The position numbers were made by a program, and so were the translations under genes. Of a stretch of DNA of 38,261 nt, positions 24,707 through 32,461 are shown one piece after another (the stretch's first letter is position 1; each line of letters opens with the position of its first letter). The notes beneath the pieces were generated by a model. The model was not told the origin of the DNA, searched no databases, and saw nothing but the letters and a program-made list of their open reading frames with translations. This stretch comes from Chloroflexota bacterium (GTDB taxonomy: Bacteria; Chloroflexota; Dehalococcoidia; SHYD01; JACQUQ01). The stretch covers positions 1 through 38,261 of the forward strand of contig JACQUQ010000142.1 of assembly GCA_016210175.1 (NCBI GenBank), read 5' to 3'.

Positions 24707-24946
24707 ATGGCGACTGCATCACGCTCAGAGGTGGGCAGCTTCCTCCGCTCCCGGACCGGCCTGGTCCTGGCCGCCTTCCTGGGGATCGCCGGCTTCTTGC
24801 TGGTGATGGAGCATACCGCCCACCGGTTCGGGGCGCTGCCCTACCTCCTGCTGCTGGCGTGTCCCCTGCTGCACCTGTTCCTCCACGGCGGACACGCTGA
24901 CCACGGCGACGGACACCACCAGGGTGCCGGGGGAGTGAGGCAATGA
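24707..24946 (+). CDS. DUF2933-like small membrane protein
   Basis: The 79-residue protein has two transmembrane helices (about 18-35 and 45-62) followed by LHGGHADHGDGHHQG, a His-rich cytoplasmic or periplasmic tail. This matches the DUF2933 pattern, small proteins found beside copper and silver resistance genes. It probably binds metal at the membrane. Its stop overlaps the ATG of the next gene by 4 bases (ATGA), so the two are coupled. The start ATG at 24707 has GGAAGGGC about 6 bases upstream; an in-frame ATT/ATG region earlier is less likely. Confidence 0.75.
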   Translation: MATASRSEVGSFLRSRTGLVLAAFLGIAGFLLVMEHTAHRFGALPYLLLLACPLLHLFLHGGHADHGDGHHQGAGGVRQ

Positions 24947-25728
24947 GCAACGAGACACCGGCGTACGGCCTCTGGCCGCTGGTCGTCATCAACGCGGCGG
25001 TGTTCATCATCTTCGCCTTCAGCTTCGCGCGTCCCCGGACGGGGCGGGACTGGCGCTCCTTCGGCGCCTTCTCCGCCTTCCTGGTGGCGCTCTTCACCGA
25101 GATGTACGGGTTCCCGCTCACCATCTATCTGCTGTCGGGCTGGCTGGGCAGCCGCTACCCCGGACTGGACCCGTTTTCCCACAACGCCGGCCACCTGTGG
25201 GAGACCTTACTGGGCTGGGAGGGCGACCCCCACCTCAACCCACTGCACCTCCTGAGCAATGTCGTCATCGGTGGTGGCTTCATCCTGCTGGCCGCGGCCT
25301 GGAGGGTGCTGTATGAGGCCCAGCGGAGCCACCGGCTGGCTACCACCGGCCCCTACGCCCAGGTGCGCCACCCGCAGTACCTCGGTTTCGCCCTCATTAT
25401 GATCGGGTTCTTGCTCCAGTGGCCGACGGTCCTGACCCTCATCATGTTCCCGGTCCTGATGACGATGTACGTCCGCCTGGCCCGGCGTGAGGAGGTCGAG
25501 GTGCTGGCAGCATTCGGTGAAGTGTACGCCCGTTACGCCGCGGCGACGCCTGCCTTGCTTCCTCGGTTCAGGGGAGGACGCCCGAAAGGGCTGGCGGCCA
25601 CGCAACGCCGACCGGAAGGGGACCATGACAGGACGTCGTGGCCTCCCGACGACGGCGGTCCTCCTGGTGGGGCCGGTGCCGTCGGCCGGGAGCAGCCGGA
25701 AGATGTGAAGGAGGTGGTGCGACCATAA
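24943..25728 (+). CDS. Isoprenylcysteine carboxyl methyltransferase-like membrane protein
   Basis: The 261-residue protein has about five membrane helices and the ICMT/PEMT signature LATTGPYAQVRHPQYLGF, with an acidic RREEVEVLAAFGEVYARYAA segment after it. Bacterial members methylate small or lipid substrates; the true substrate is unknown. They are often found beside copper ATPases and DUF2933, as here. The last 55 residues (from about 206) are Arg/Gly/Pro-rich and not part of the family core, so the natural stop may have been lost. It overlaps the DUF2933-like gene by 4 bases. Confidence 0.82.
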   Translation: MSNETPAYGLWPLVVINAAVFIIFAFSFARPRTGRDWRSFGAFSAFLVALFTEMYGFPLTIYLLSGWLGSRYPGLDPFSHNAGHLWETLLGWEGDPHLNPLHLLSNVVIGGGFILLAAAWRVLYEAQRSHRLATTGPYAQVRHPQYLGFALIMIGFLLQWPTVLTLIMFPVLMTMYVRLARREEVEVLAAFGEVYARYAAATPALLPRFRGGRPKGLAATQRRPEGDHDRTSWPPDDGGPPGGAGAVGREQPEDVKEVVRP

Positions 25729-25805
25729 GACGCTACGTACGCGTCCTGGGAGACGGCAGGCGTCCCGCTCCCGGCGGCGTGCTGGTGGTTGGTAGGGGGA
25801 GGACC

Positions 25806-26207
25806 ATGACGGCAATATCTTTGGGGAACCAGGCTGGGAGGGGGAATGCTCCGACCGGAGGGCGTGTACTCATTATCTCGGAGATGCTGTACCAAGCCCG
25901 CGGCCTCCAGCGCCTCCTGGAGGAGATGGGCAGGGAGGCCACGCTTGCGACCAGTGAAGACGTGGGGCTGGCCTATCTCAGCCTGAGCCACTACGATACC
26001 GTGGTGATTGACGTGGATATGGGCTACCGGGCCGTGGACGACCTGGCGACACGCCTGCGGCGGGACCATCCCGGCAGCGAGGTCGCCATCCTGGTGGGGT
26101 GGTGGGATGCGCGCGCCGTGGACATGCGGCCCTACTGCGACACGCTCATTTGTAAGCCCGTTGATCCGCGCCAGATCCGGGAGGCGCTGGAGCGGCGCGC
26201 GGGATGA
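25806..26207 (+). CDS. Single-domain receiver-like protein with incomplete acidic pocket
   Basis: The 133-residue protein folds like a CheY receiver: GRVLIISEMLYQARGLQRLL, the phospho-site strand TVVIDVDMGYRAVDDL, and CDTLICKPVDPRQIREAL with the conserved Lys-Pro. The acidic pair usually found after the first strand (DD) is replaced by Ser-Glu, and the 'DxDM' strand still offers an Asp. It may thus be a weakly phosphorylatable or phosphorylation-independent receiver. No output domain is attached. ATG at 25806 follows GGGGGAGG. It sits between membrane copper genes and the YHS protein; its partner kinase is not evident. Confidence 0.75.
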   Translation: MTAISLGNQAGRGNAPTGGRVLIISEMLYQARGLQRLLEEMGREATLATSEDVGLAYLSLSHYDTVVIDVDMGYRAVDDLATRLRRDHPGSEVAILVGWWDARAVDMRPYCDTLICKPVDPRQIREALERRAG

Positions 26208-26352
26208 CCCGCTTGCCACAGCGCAGGGGTGCGGCCCGCTGACGGCAGCGACCACACCGCGCCGCCATGCTCTTCGGCCAAGCGCCAGCAGGCGGAGACG
26301 TTCGGCTCGAGCCAAACGCGACAGACGGATGATCACGGAGGAGGGAGCGACG

Positions 26353-26526
26353 ATGGCGAAAGACCCGGTGTGTGGGATGGAGGTCAACGAGCGGCAGGCA
26401 GCCGGACAGCGGCAGCACGCCGGCCAGACGTACTACTTCTGTAGCCAGGGCTGCCTGACGGCGTTCGAGAAGGAGCCGGGGAAATACGCGGCGCCGCACG
26501 GCGGCCACGGGCACCACGGCCACTAA
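26353..26526 (+). CDS. YHS-domain protein with His-rich tail
   Basis: The 57-residue protein is a YHS domain: KDPVCGMEVNE at the start, TYYFCSQGCLTAFEKEPGKY, then a tail GGHGHHGH. The Cys residues of DPVCGM and FCSQGC are the presumed metal ligands. YHS domains occur at the N-terminus of copper ATPases, as in the pump at 19777, or as small separate metal-binding proteins. ATG at 26353 follows GGAGGGAGC. It is likely a copper-binding accessory protein of this region. Confidence 0.85.
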   Translation: MAKDPVCGMEVNERQAAGQRQHAGQTYYFCSQGCLTAFEKEPGKYAAPHGGHGHHGH

Positions 26527-27086
26527 TGGTCGGTCAATGAAGGATTGGTGGGTTCTGTCATTGTTCTGAACATGGGGGGCAGCCTCGTAGCGCGGGCCCT
26601 GGTGGCCCGTCGGGGTGGAGCGGGGGACCAGCCCCCGCGCTACGGCCGGTGCCCCTTTTCTTAGGGCCTCGACCCTGGCACCCAGCTCGAATGCTTACGC
26701 TCTTACTCTCGTAGTCCGCCCCGCGGCAACCGCGCTCCATCCGGACAGCACCCCGCCACCCCCCGTCCCTTTTTGGCCCCAGGCAACGTTCCACACGACA
26801 ATACGGGGATACTGCCAGCAGGTCTCTGCATGGACCTGTCGTGGTTGGCATCCGGCCTTCACTGGTTGCGATCGCTGACCTCGTATCCACGTGCCCCTCA
26901 GCGTTCCTTTATTCCTACCTTCCGGAACCGCGCTCTCTGGGAAAGGCGAAGGAACGCGGGTCAAGCAACCCAACGTCAAAGCCCGTGCTCCACCAGGATG
27001 CTTCCACGAGACCATGCCGGGCTCGCGCAACACTCGCCCGAAGGAAGACCACCCTATCCGGCGCAATCTTCCGTAGAGGAACAACA
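26527..27086. other. Intergenic stretch with an inverted repeat
   Basis: I see no gene in these 560 bases. An inverted repeat CGTAGCGCGGG (26586-26596) with its perfect 11-base complement (26634-26644) flanks a 37-base GC-rich interior; similar 'GTAGCGCGGG' intergenic repeats are, from memory, common in GC-rich Chloroflexota. A T-rich CCCCTTTTCTTAGGG element follows. The rest, up to the subtilase start, has lower GC than the surrounding genes and may hold the subtilase promoter, which I cannot point to. Confidence 0.45.
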
Positions 27087-28766
27087 ATGCGCTCCCAGAG
27101 CAGACGCACCGACAGGATGTGCTCCACGCTGGTCGCGGCCGTCGCCCTAGTCGTGATGGCCGCGACGCTCCTCGCGCCTCCGGCGCTCTCCCAAGCGGGC
27201 GGCAACGGTGGGCCGATGGAGGGCGGGGCTCCGGTTGGTCGGGAGGCCCCGCGCCGGCCCGGAGGTACGTGGGAGGAGGGGGTGTTTCTGGTGAAGTTCC
27301 AGCCCGGCACCCCCGCCGAGGCGATCCGCCGCGCCCACGCGCAGAGCGGGGCAGTAGAGCTCGACAGCATTCCCCAGATCGGCGTGCGCCGCATGCGCGT
27401 GCCCCCGGGCGCCAGTACCGCCGAGATGGTGGCCCTTTACCAGCAACACCCCAACGTGGTGTACGCAGAATCGAACTTCCTGATGGGGGAACAGGATGCC
27501 CCCAACGACCCCGACTTTGTTGCGGGCCTGCAATGGAACCTTGAGATTATCGGGGCGCCCCTGGCCTGGGACATCGCCACGGGCAGCGCTGCGGTGGTGG
27601 TGGCCGTGGCCGACTCGGGGGTCTACGCCGCCCATGAAGACCTCGCCGCGAAGCTCACCGCCGGATACAACTTCGTGGATGGGACTACCGACACGGCAGA
27701 CGTCACCGGACACGGTACCAGGGTTGCCGGCATCGCCGGCGCCGCTACCAATAACGCCACGGGTATGGCCGGTCTGGCGCGCCTGAACCCGGTGATGCCG
27801 TTGCGGGTGGTCAACACCAGCGGGTACTCTTCCTACTACCTGGTGAGCCAGGCCATCGTCTACGCCGCGGACCACGGGGCCAAAGCCATCAACATCAGCC
27901 TGGGGGGGACGGACCCCAGCGCCTCCCTCCAGGACGCGGTGAACTACGGCTGGAACCAGGGCATGGTCCTGGCGGCGGCCGCCGGCAATTACGGCGCTCG
28001 CGGCGTGCTGTACCCGGCCGCGTGCGACAACGTCCTCGGCGTCGGCGCTTCCACCGCGGACGATCTCAAGGCCGGCTTTTCCAACTATGGACCAGGACTG
28101 GACGTGCTCGCCCCGGGGCAAGGGGTCGAGGCCACCGAGGCCAGCGGGGGGTACGGCGCGGTGTTTGGCACGTCCTTCGCTTCCCCGCACGTCGCAGCCC
28201 TGGCCGCGCTCCTCGCATCCGCCAACCCTGCACTGACCAACTGGCAGGTCGTGGACCTCATCACCGGCACCGCCAGGGACCTGGGGACGCCCGGCTGGGA
28301 CGAGTACACCGGCTACGGCCGCATCGACGCCGCCGCAGCCGTGCAGCAGGCCGTGCGTACTGCTCCCGACCCGACGGCCACGCCGACCCCGACGCCTTCC
28401 CCAACGGCGACGGCGACCCCGACACCCACGCCCACCGCCACGGCGACACCCACACCCACGGCCACGGCCGGTACCAAGACCGAGACCTTCAGCGGGCGCG
28501 TCGACCTGCGCAAGGGGCCAGCACTGGCCGACCACACCATGGCGGTAATGGCCGGGGGGAAGGTCTCCGCGCGCCTGGAATGGCGCGGCGGTGGGAACCT
28601 GGACCTATATCTGCTGGGTCCCTCGGGCAGCCCAGTGGCCGCGGCGAGCGGGAAGAATAAACCAGAGCAGATCGATGCCGCGGTCTCGGACCTCGGAACA
28701 TACACGCTGCGGGTGGTGGCGGTCGCCAACGCCGGGGACTATACGCTGACGGCTACCCATCCGTAG
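27087..28766 (+). CDS. Secreted subtilisin-family serine protease (S8)
   Basis: The 559-residue protein has a signal peptide (LVAAVALVVMAATLLAPPAL), an I9-type propeptide (about 63-130, EEGVFLVKFQPGTPAEAI to YQQHPNVVYAESNF) and an S8 catalytic domain. The triad is Asp176 (VAVADSG), His209 (GHGTRVAG) and Ser363 (GTSFASPHVA), with oxyanion Asn301 (AAGNYG). A Thr-Pro-rich linker (about 425-460, TPTPTPSPTATATPTP style) leads to a C-terminal beta domain of the type often found in secreted proteases (NLDLYLLGPSG). It is likely an extracellular or cell-surface protease. ATG at 27087 follows TAGAGGAACAACA; upstream in-frame sequence from 26841 is not coding-like. A terminator follows at 28786. Confidence 0.93.
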   Translation: MRSQSRRTDRMCSTLVAAVALVVMAATLLAPPALSQAGGNGGPMEGGAPVGREAPRRPGGTWEEGVFLVKFQPGTPAEAIRRAHAQSGAVELDSIPQIGVRRMRVPPGASTAEMVALYQQHPNVVYAESNFLMGEQDAPNDPDFVAGLQWNLEIIGAPLAWDIATGSAAVVVAVADSGVYAAHEDLAAKLTAGYNFVDGTTDTADVTGHGTRVAGIAGAATNNATGMAGLARLNPVMPLRVVNTSGYSSYYLVSQAIVYAADHGAKAINISLGGTDPSASLQDAVNYGWNQGMVLAAAAGNYGARGVLYPAACDNVLGVGASTADDLKAGFSNYGPGLDVLAPGQGVEATEASGGYGAVFGTSFASPHVAALAALLASANPALTNWQVVDLITGTARDLGTPGWDEYTGYGRIDAAAAVQQAVRTAPDPTATPTPTPSPTATATPTPTPTATATPTPTATAGTKTETFSGRVDLRKGPALADHTMAVMAGGKVSARLEWRGGGNLDLYLLGPSGSPVAAASGKNKPEQIDAAVSDLGTYTLRVVAVANAGDYTLTATHP

Positions 28767-28785
28767 GGCCACGCCCGGACGGCGC

Positions 28786-28818
28786 GAGGGGCCTACCCTA
28801 CGCCAGGGTGGGCCCCTC
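28786..28818 (+). terminator. Intrinsic terminator after the subtilase
   Basis: Fourteen-base arms (28786-28799 and 28805-28818) pair with one G-T wobble around ACGCC, and CTTCTT follows. It lies 19 bases after the subtilase stop. The surface-protein gene ends nearby on the other strand and could also use it. Confidence 0.75.
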
Positions 28819-28883
28819 CTTCTTGCACCTGGTCTGTTACGTGGCGCTCCTGCCTTCTTGCCTGCTCCCTCCCTTATCTCACC

Positions 28884-31241
28884 TTAGGGTGCCGGCGGAG
28901 ACGGCAGGTCCACATTGGCGTCCCACGGGTCGGGGGCGTTGACGACGGTAGTCCCACCCACGATGACGTCCGCATCCAGATTGCCGAAACTCGCCCCGGA
29001 GGTGAGGCCGCACAGGGCCGATTCGCTGATACCGCCCGGCAGTCCCAGTGCCGTCAGGGTGGTCCCGCTCTGGCCGTCGAGGGTGACGGATGCCGGCACC
29101 AGCACGTCGCTGATGTCGTTGCAGGCGAAGATGATGATGCGGAACTTCTGGACGTTGCCGAAGTTCACGGCCCCGGTAGCCGCCCCGGCGCCGACCGTGA
29201 CCTTCCACTTCCCGGTGGCCACGAAAGCGACGTTGGTCCGGTTGTCCCCGGCGCCGTCCGGGAAGGTCTGGTTCCAACCGGTCTGGACGGTCTCGATGGC
29301 GCAGTAGTCCCCGCTCGGGACATTCACCGTGCTCCAGGCCCCGTTGCTATCGGTGACCAGGACGTTGCTCACGCCGTTTGCAGAGTTGCCATCCAGGTCG
29401 ATGGGGTTGCCAAGGGCGTCCCGGGGGACGTCGTTCCCGGGGTCGCAGTCACCATCGAACACCACCACGGTGATCTGCCAGCCGCTCAGGCCGGGCTCCG
29501 GGGAGGAGGTGGCGGTGTGGATGAAGGTCCCGATGTCCTCAGCGCCCTCGGTGCCGCCGTCGTAGAACTTGAAGCCGCCCAGGGTACCCTGCTGCGGGAT
29601 ATGGTCGTTGGTGAAGGTGCAGACCACGTCGTCGCCTGCGGCCATGGCAGGCGTCATCACGAGGTCGAGGGCGCCGGCGACGTTGCCGGCGGTGGCCGAC
29701 TGGCTGCCCCTGCTGCCGGCCGCGCCGCCCCGGTCGCGACACTCGATGCTCACGTTGTAGCTCGCCAGGTTCGGAGAGCCTGCGCCCGCGGTTTCGCTCA
29801 CGTCGTTGGTCCCGACGTCCACGGAGAGCTGGCCGGTGGTGTCGCCGTTGCCGGCGTCCGCCTTCTGGATAACGCCCTCGACTAGCAGGTTGAAGCGGTC
29901 GTCGGCGCTGCTATCGAACGCCGTGGCGTTCAGGATGACCTTGATGACCTCCAGCAGGGGCTGCCGGGTGTTGGTGAAGACGCAGGTGATCTGGTCACCC
30001 GCTTCCACGGTGAAGGTCCCCGTCCTGGTGGTCGCGTCGGTGACGTTGCTGGCAGTCAGCACGTTGGCGAGGGCAGCGTCCACGCAGGTGACGCTGGTCA
30101 CGTAGGCGGAGAGGCCCGGGCTGGGCGTGCCGGCCTGCTCCTTCGCCGTGTGGCTGCCGATGGAGGTCGCGAGCTCGCCCGTGGTGCCACCGTCCCCCAC
30201 GTCGTCGCCCGTGCCGGCGGGGATGACGGCGTCCACGCCCAGGTCGAACCTGCCGGTGTCGCTGCTGGGGACCAGCACCTTGTTGACCACTACGGTGGGG
30301 ATGATGGCGCTGGTCTTCAGGGACCGGTCCTGGTTGCCCAGGGTGAAGGTCGTGCCGCCGGTCGCCATCTCGATGAGCCGCATGTGGTAGGGCGACCCGT
30401 CGATGGCGCTGGCCGACTGGTCGCCCCCCCAGTCCCCCTGGAAGGCGATGTGGCCGGCCCAGGCCAGCACCGCGGTGGCGCTCGTGGCGGTAAACTCGAT
30501 CTTCGCGGTGGTGACGCACCGGTCGCCGTCTTTGACGTTCTGGGAGACGTAGCTGACCGAGAGCGACGAGACGCCCCACCCCTTCACGAACTGCCCGGCG
30601 GTGGGAGGCGTGGCGAAACTGGTGAGACCGCTCGCGCCGCACTGGGCGTTCGGGAAGGAACCGCCGGGGGATCCGAGGTTCGGGGCGGGGATGGCGCCCG
30701 TTGCGTCGGGGCTGGCCGGGTTGCAGCCCGAGACGATGTCGCTACAGGGGTCGTTGTTGTTGGCGTGGAAGGCCGTTGCCGTCGCCGACGTGGTCTCGGT
30801 CACGTCGAAGCTCCCGATCAGGTCCAGGGCGTGCAGACCGCCTTTGGTCACGTCCCACTGGATGGTCACGGAGCTGGTCCCGGTGGTGTCGAGGTTATCC
30901 AGCCTGACCCGGTAGGGGAGGAACTCATCCTCGCGCCAGTGGGCGTTGGTATGGCCCGCGTTGCCGTTGACGTACCCCGTGCTGCCGTTGGCCTTGCACT
31001 CCACGAACGGGCCCGCCACCCCGCCGTTGCGGCACCGGTCCAGGTCCGCGGACGGCCGGCTGGCCGAAAGCTGTGTGACGTGGGTGTCCGGCTGGATGGG
31101 GGCCGCCTGGGTCAGGGCGGAGGGCGCCAGGGCTCCCAGGACCAGCCCTCCCACCAGGGTGAAGGCGCTGACCGGGGCCAGGGCCAGCCACCATCGCTTC
31201 AGTTTTCTCGAAGTATGCACCACTGTCAGATTTCCTCCCAT
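28884..31241 (-). CDS. Large secreted surface protein with prealbumin/SdrD-type repeats
   Basis: The 785-residue protein has a long signal peptide (KRWWLALAPVSAFTLVGGLV), a beta-rich N-terminal region of about 290 residues with several Cys, and then two similar domains of about 110 residues. Each of these begins VVNKVLVPSSDTGRFDLGV or VIKVILNATAFDSSADDRFN and ends TCVFTN. A Cna-B/SdrD-like domain follows (GGFKFYDGGTEGAEDIG, LSGWQITVVVFDGDCD, VPSGDYCAIETVQTGW), then a C-terminal Ig-like part. Such domains build stalks of surface adhesins and extracellular matrix proteins. The C-terminus ends DLPSPPAP, without LPXTG, transmembrane helix or obvious anchor, so attachment or release is unclear. 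Start ATG at 31241 has GGGAG further upstream. Function is not predictable beyond surface structure. Confidence 0.8.
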   Translation of the reverse strand: MGGNLTVVHTSRKLKRWWLALAPVSAFTLVGGLVLGALAPSALTQAAPIQPDTHVTQLSASRPSADLDRCRNGGVAGPFVECKANGSTGYVNGNAGHTNAHWREDEFLPYRVRLDNLDTTGTSSVTIQWDVTKGGLHALDLIGSFDVTETTSATATAFHANNNDPCSDIVSGCNPASPDATGAIPAPNLGSPGGSFPNAQCGASGLTSFATPPTAGQFVKGWGVSSLSVSYVSQNVKDGDRCVTTAKIEFTATSATAVLAWAGHIAFQGDWGGDQSASAIDGSPYHMRLIEMATGGTTFTLGNQDRSLKTSAIIPTVVVNKVLVPSSDTGRFDLGVDAVIPAGTGDDVGDGGTTGELATSIGSHTAKEQAGTPSPGLSAYVTSVTCVDAALANVLTASNVTDATTRTGTFTVEAGDQITCVFTNTRQPLLEVIKVILNATAFDSSADDRFNLLVEGVIQKADAGNGDTTGQLSVDVGTNDVSETAGAGSPNLASYNVSIECRDRGGAAGSRGSQSATAGNVAGALDLVMTPAMAAGDDVVCTFTNDHIPQQGTLGGFKFYDGGTEGAEDIGTFIHTATSSPEPGLSGWQITVVVFDGDCDPGNDVPRDALGNPIDLDGNSANGVSNVLVTDSNGAWSTVNVPSGDYCAIETVQTGWNQTFPDGAGDNRTNVAFVATGKWKVTVGAGAATGAVNFGNVQKFRIIIFACNDISDVLVPASVTLDGQSGTTLTALGLPGGISESALCGLTSGASFGNLDADVIVGGTTVVNAPDPWDANVDLPSPPAP

Positions 31242-31439
31242 GCTGCTCTGGTTCTCCCGTGGTACCGGTCGGCGCCCGGCGCGGCGTGACGTGTCGTCGG
31301 CAGGTGCGGTGGTAGCGGTGGGCCATCACTTCCTTTCTATTACGCCTCTCCTCTGCGGCGCCGCATGCCCGGCGCCAGCGATAGCGCCCGGCGACGCTTC
31401 CGGTTGCCGCGTCGGGCGAGCGACAGGTGCCCGCGACGC

Positions 31440-31523
31440 TCAGGGCGAGAAGAGCCGCCAGACGGCCAGGATCATGAACGACACCAGGACGATCACTCCC
31501 CACCCGTACAGCGTGGCTCGCAT
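31440..31523 (-). CDS. 27-residue single-span membrane peptide
   Basis: The ATG at 31521-31523 (minus strand) is preceded by AGAGGAGGTCGACG, a strong ribosome site at good spacing. The frame ends in TGA at 31440-31442. The product is almost entirely one transmembrane helix: MRATLYGWGVIVLVSFM, then ILAVWRLFSP. Small peptides like this are often subunits or regulators of larger membrane complexes. There is no neighbour on the same strand except the surface protein, which starts about 200 bases further on. I cannot name it; it is too short for most gene finders. Confidence 0.55.
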   Translation of the reverse strand: MRATLYGWGVIVLVSFMILAVWRLFSP

Positions 31524-32136
31524 CGTCGACCTCCTCTTTTCGGCTGCCATGCACCATCATTCGGGCCTGACTACGTGGCCTGCCTCCTTGTTGCTGGCGT
31601 TCCCCTCAGCACGACGTGCTCCTTGGGGTACGTCCCTTCAGGGGAGCGTATAGCGGGGTAGGCGTCGCCCCCGGCCACCTCCTACCGCCCGACTTCAGGG
31701 ATCTCCCTTCTTGCTCCTCGCCTAGCAGTGTTCTGTTATCAAAGAGTTTAACTTAAGTAAAAGGTTAGTAGTAAATGAATACAATGTTGCAACTCGGTCG
31801 GCAGCACACGGCGCGACGGAGGTCGCCGTGCGCGGGACCGAGAGCTTCAGCAAAGCGAGGGCCAGCGGGCCAGGAGGAGTTTGGGCGGGCGATGGTGCAC
31901 AGCTCTCGCGGAGGAGCGGCGGGGAAGGGGGAGCACTCCTTCCCCAGGAGCCGACAATCGGTGGACCTGCACCACCGCAGGCAGATCGGGTTCGTTCAGG
32001 CGCTCATAGGGAACGGAATGGGCGAGGCAGCCTACCGAGATGGGGTCATGTTACGAAAACTTGTAGTCTATACATCGGTAATGATTACATGCTAACTAAT
32101 TTCTCATCAGTATGGAGGAAGGGTTAGCCTTATCTC
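31524..32136. other. Mostly non-coding region with AT-rich islands
   Basis: No gene is supported. The DNA changes from GC-rich to strongly AT-rich at about 31735-31780 (TTTAACTTAAGTAAAAGG) and again from about 32050, against a GC-rich background. An ATG at 31775 heads a 106-codon frame with weak coding character, rejected. The first AT-rich patch may be the minus-strand promoter region of the 27-residue peptide and surface protein; the second leads into the promoter at 32137. Confidence 0.4.
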
Positions 32137-32186
32137 TTGACAAATCTAATTTATAAGTATACCATCTAAATCATCTGAGTATACCA
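32137..32186 (+). promoter_or_regulatory. Sigma-70-type promoter with a 22-bp-spaced direct repeat, for the ABC importer operon
   Basis: TTGACA (32137-32142) is a consensus -35; TACCAT (32160-32165) lies 17 bases on, and TATACC overlaps it. The nine-base AGTATACCA occurs at 32156 and again at 32178, exactly 22 bases (two helical turns) apart, covering the -10 and start region, so it looks like a repressor operator. An iron- or metal-responsive repressor would fit the importer downstream. The promoter is inferred from sequence alone. Confidence 0.6.
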
Positions 32187-32461
32187 GAAGCACAAGGCAA
32201 TGTATGGACATAGTGCAAAATTCAGGGCGGACACTCCGGCGGTACTCCAGAAGGGGATGGTGACGACCTGCTTCCCTGTACCTGGCCGCCTGATGGTCGT
32301 CCGGACTTCGCCTTAGCCACGCAGATAGAGGGCAGAGCCGGGGATAGGCTCTCGCCCGCTACCCGGTGGGGAACACCACCGATGCACCGGAATCCCAGGC
32401 ACGGAGCGGACCCTGCGCTACCAGGCTCGTAGCTCGCCCAGAGAAGAAAGGAGCGATGGCG
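32187..32461 (+). promoter_or_regulatory. Long structured 5' leader of the ABC importer operon
   Basis: About 275-290 bases separate the predicted start from the ATG. The leader can fold: GGCGG (32238-32242) pairs with CCGCC (32286-32290), CCAG with CTGG inside it, and AGGG with CCCT. A second helix GAGCC/GGCTC lies at about 32335-32351, and CGGTG with CACCG occurs at about 32363-32386. I could not match known riboswitch cores (the cobalamin, TPP, SAM and fluoride consensus elements are absent). The length and folding make an RNA sensor plausible. AAAGGAG is close to the start codon. Confidence 0.4.

Noticed and set aside
26841-27086. An 82-residue N-terminal extension of the subtilase
   Set aside because: The signal peptide begins after the ATG at 27087 and the extension has no coding character.
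31775-32095. A 106-codon frame beginning at an ATG in the AT-rich region
   Set aside because: The composition shifts abruptly along the frame, there is no clear ribosome site and no recognisable domain.
32187-32461. Cobalamin riboswitch before the ABC importer
   Set aside because: Neither the B12-box nor the conserved core pairs (GGGAA...GGUG...UCC and CCGC...CUGU) can be found in order, so the leader was left unassigned.
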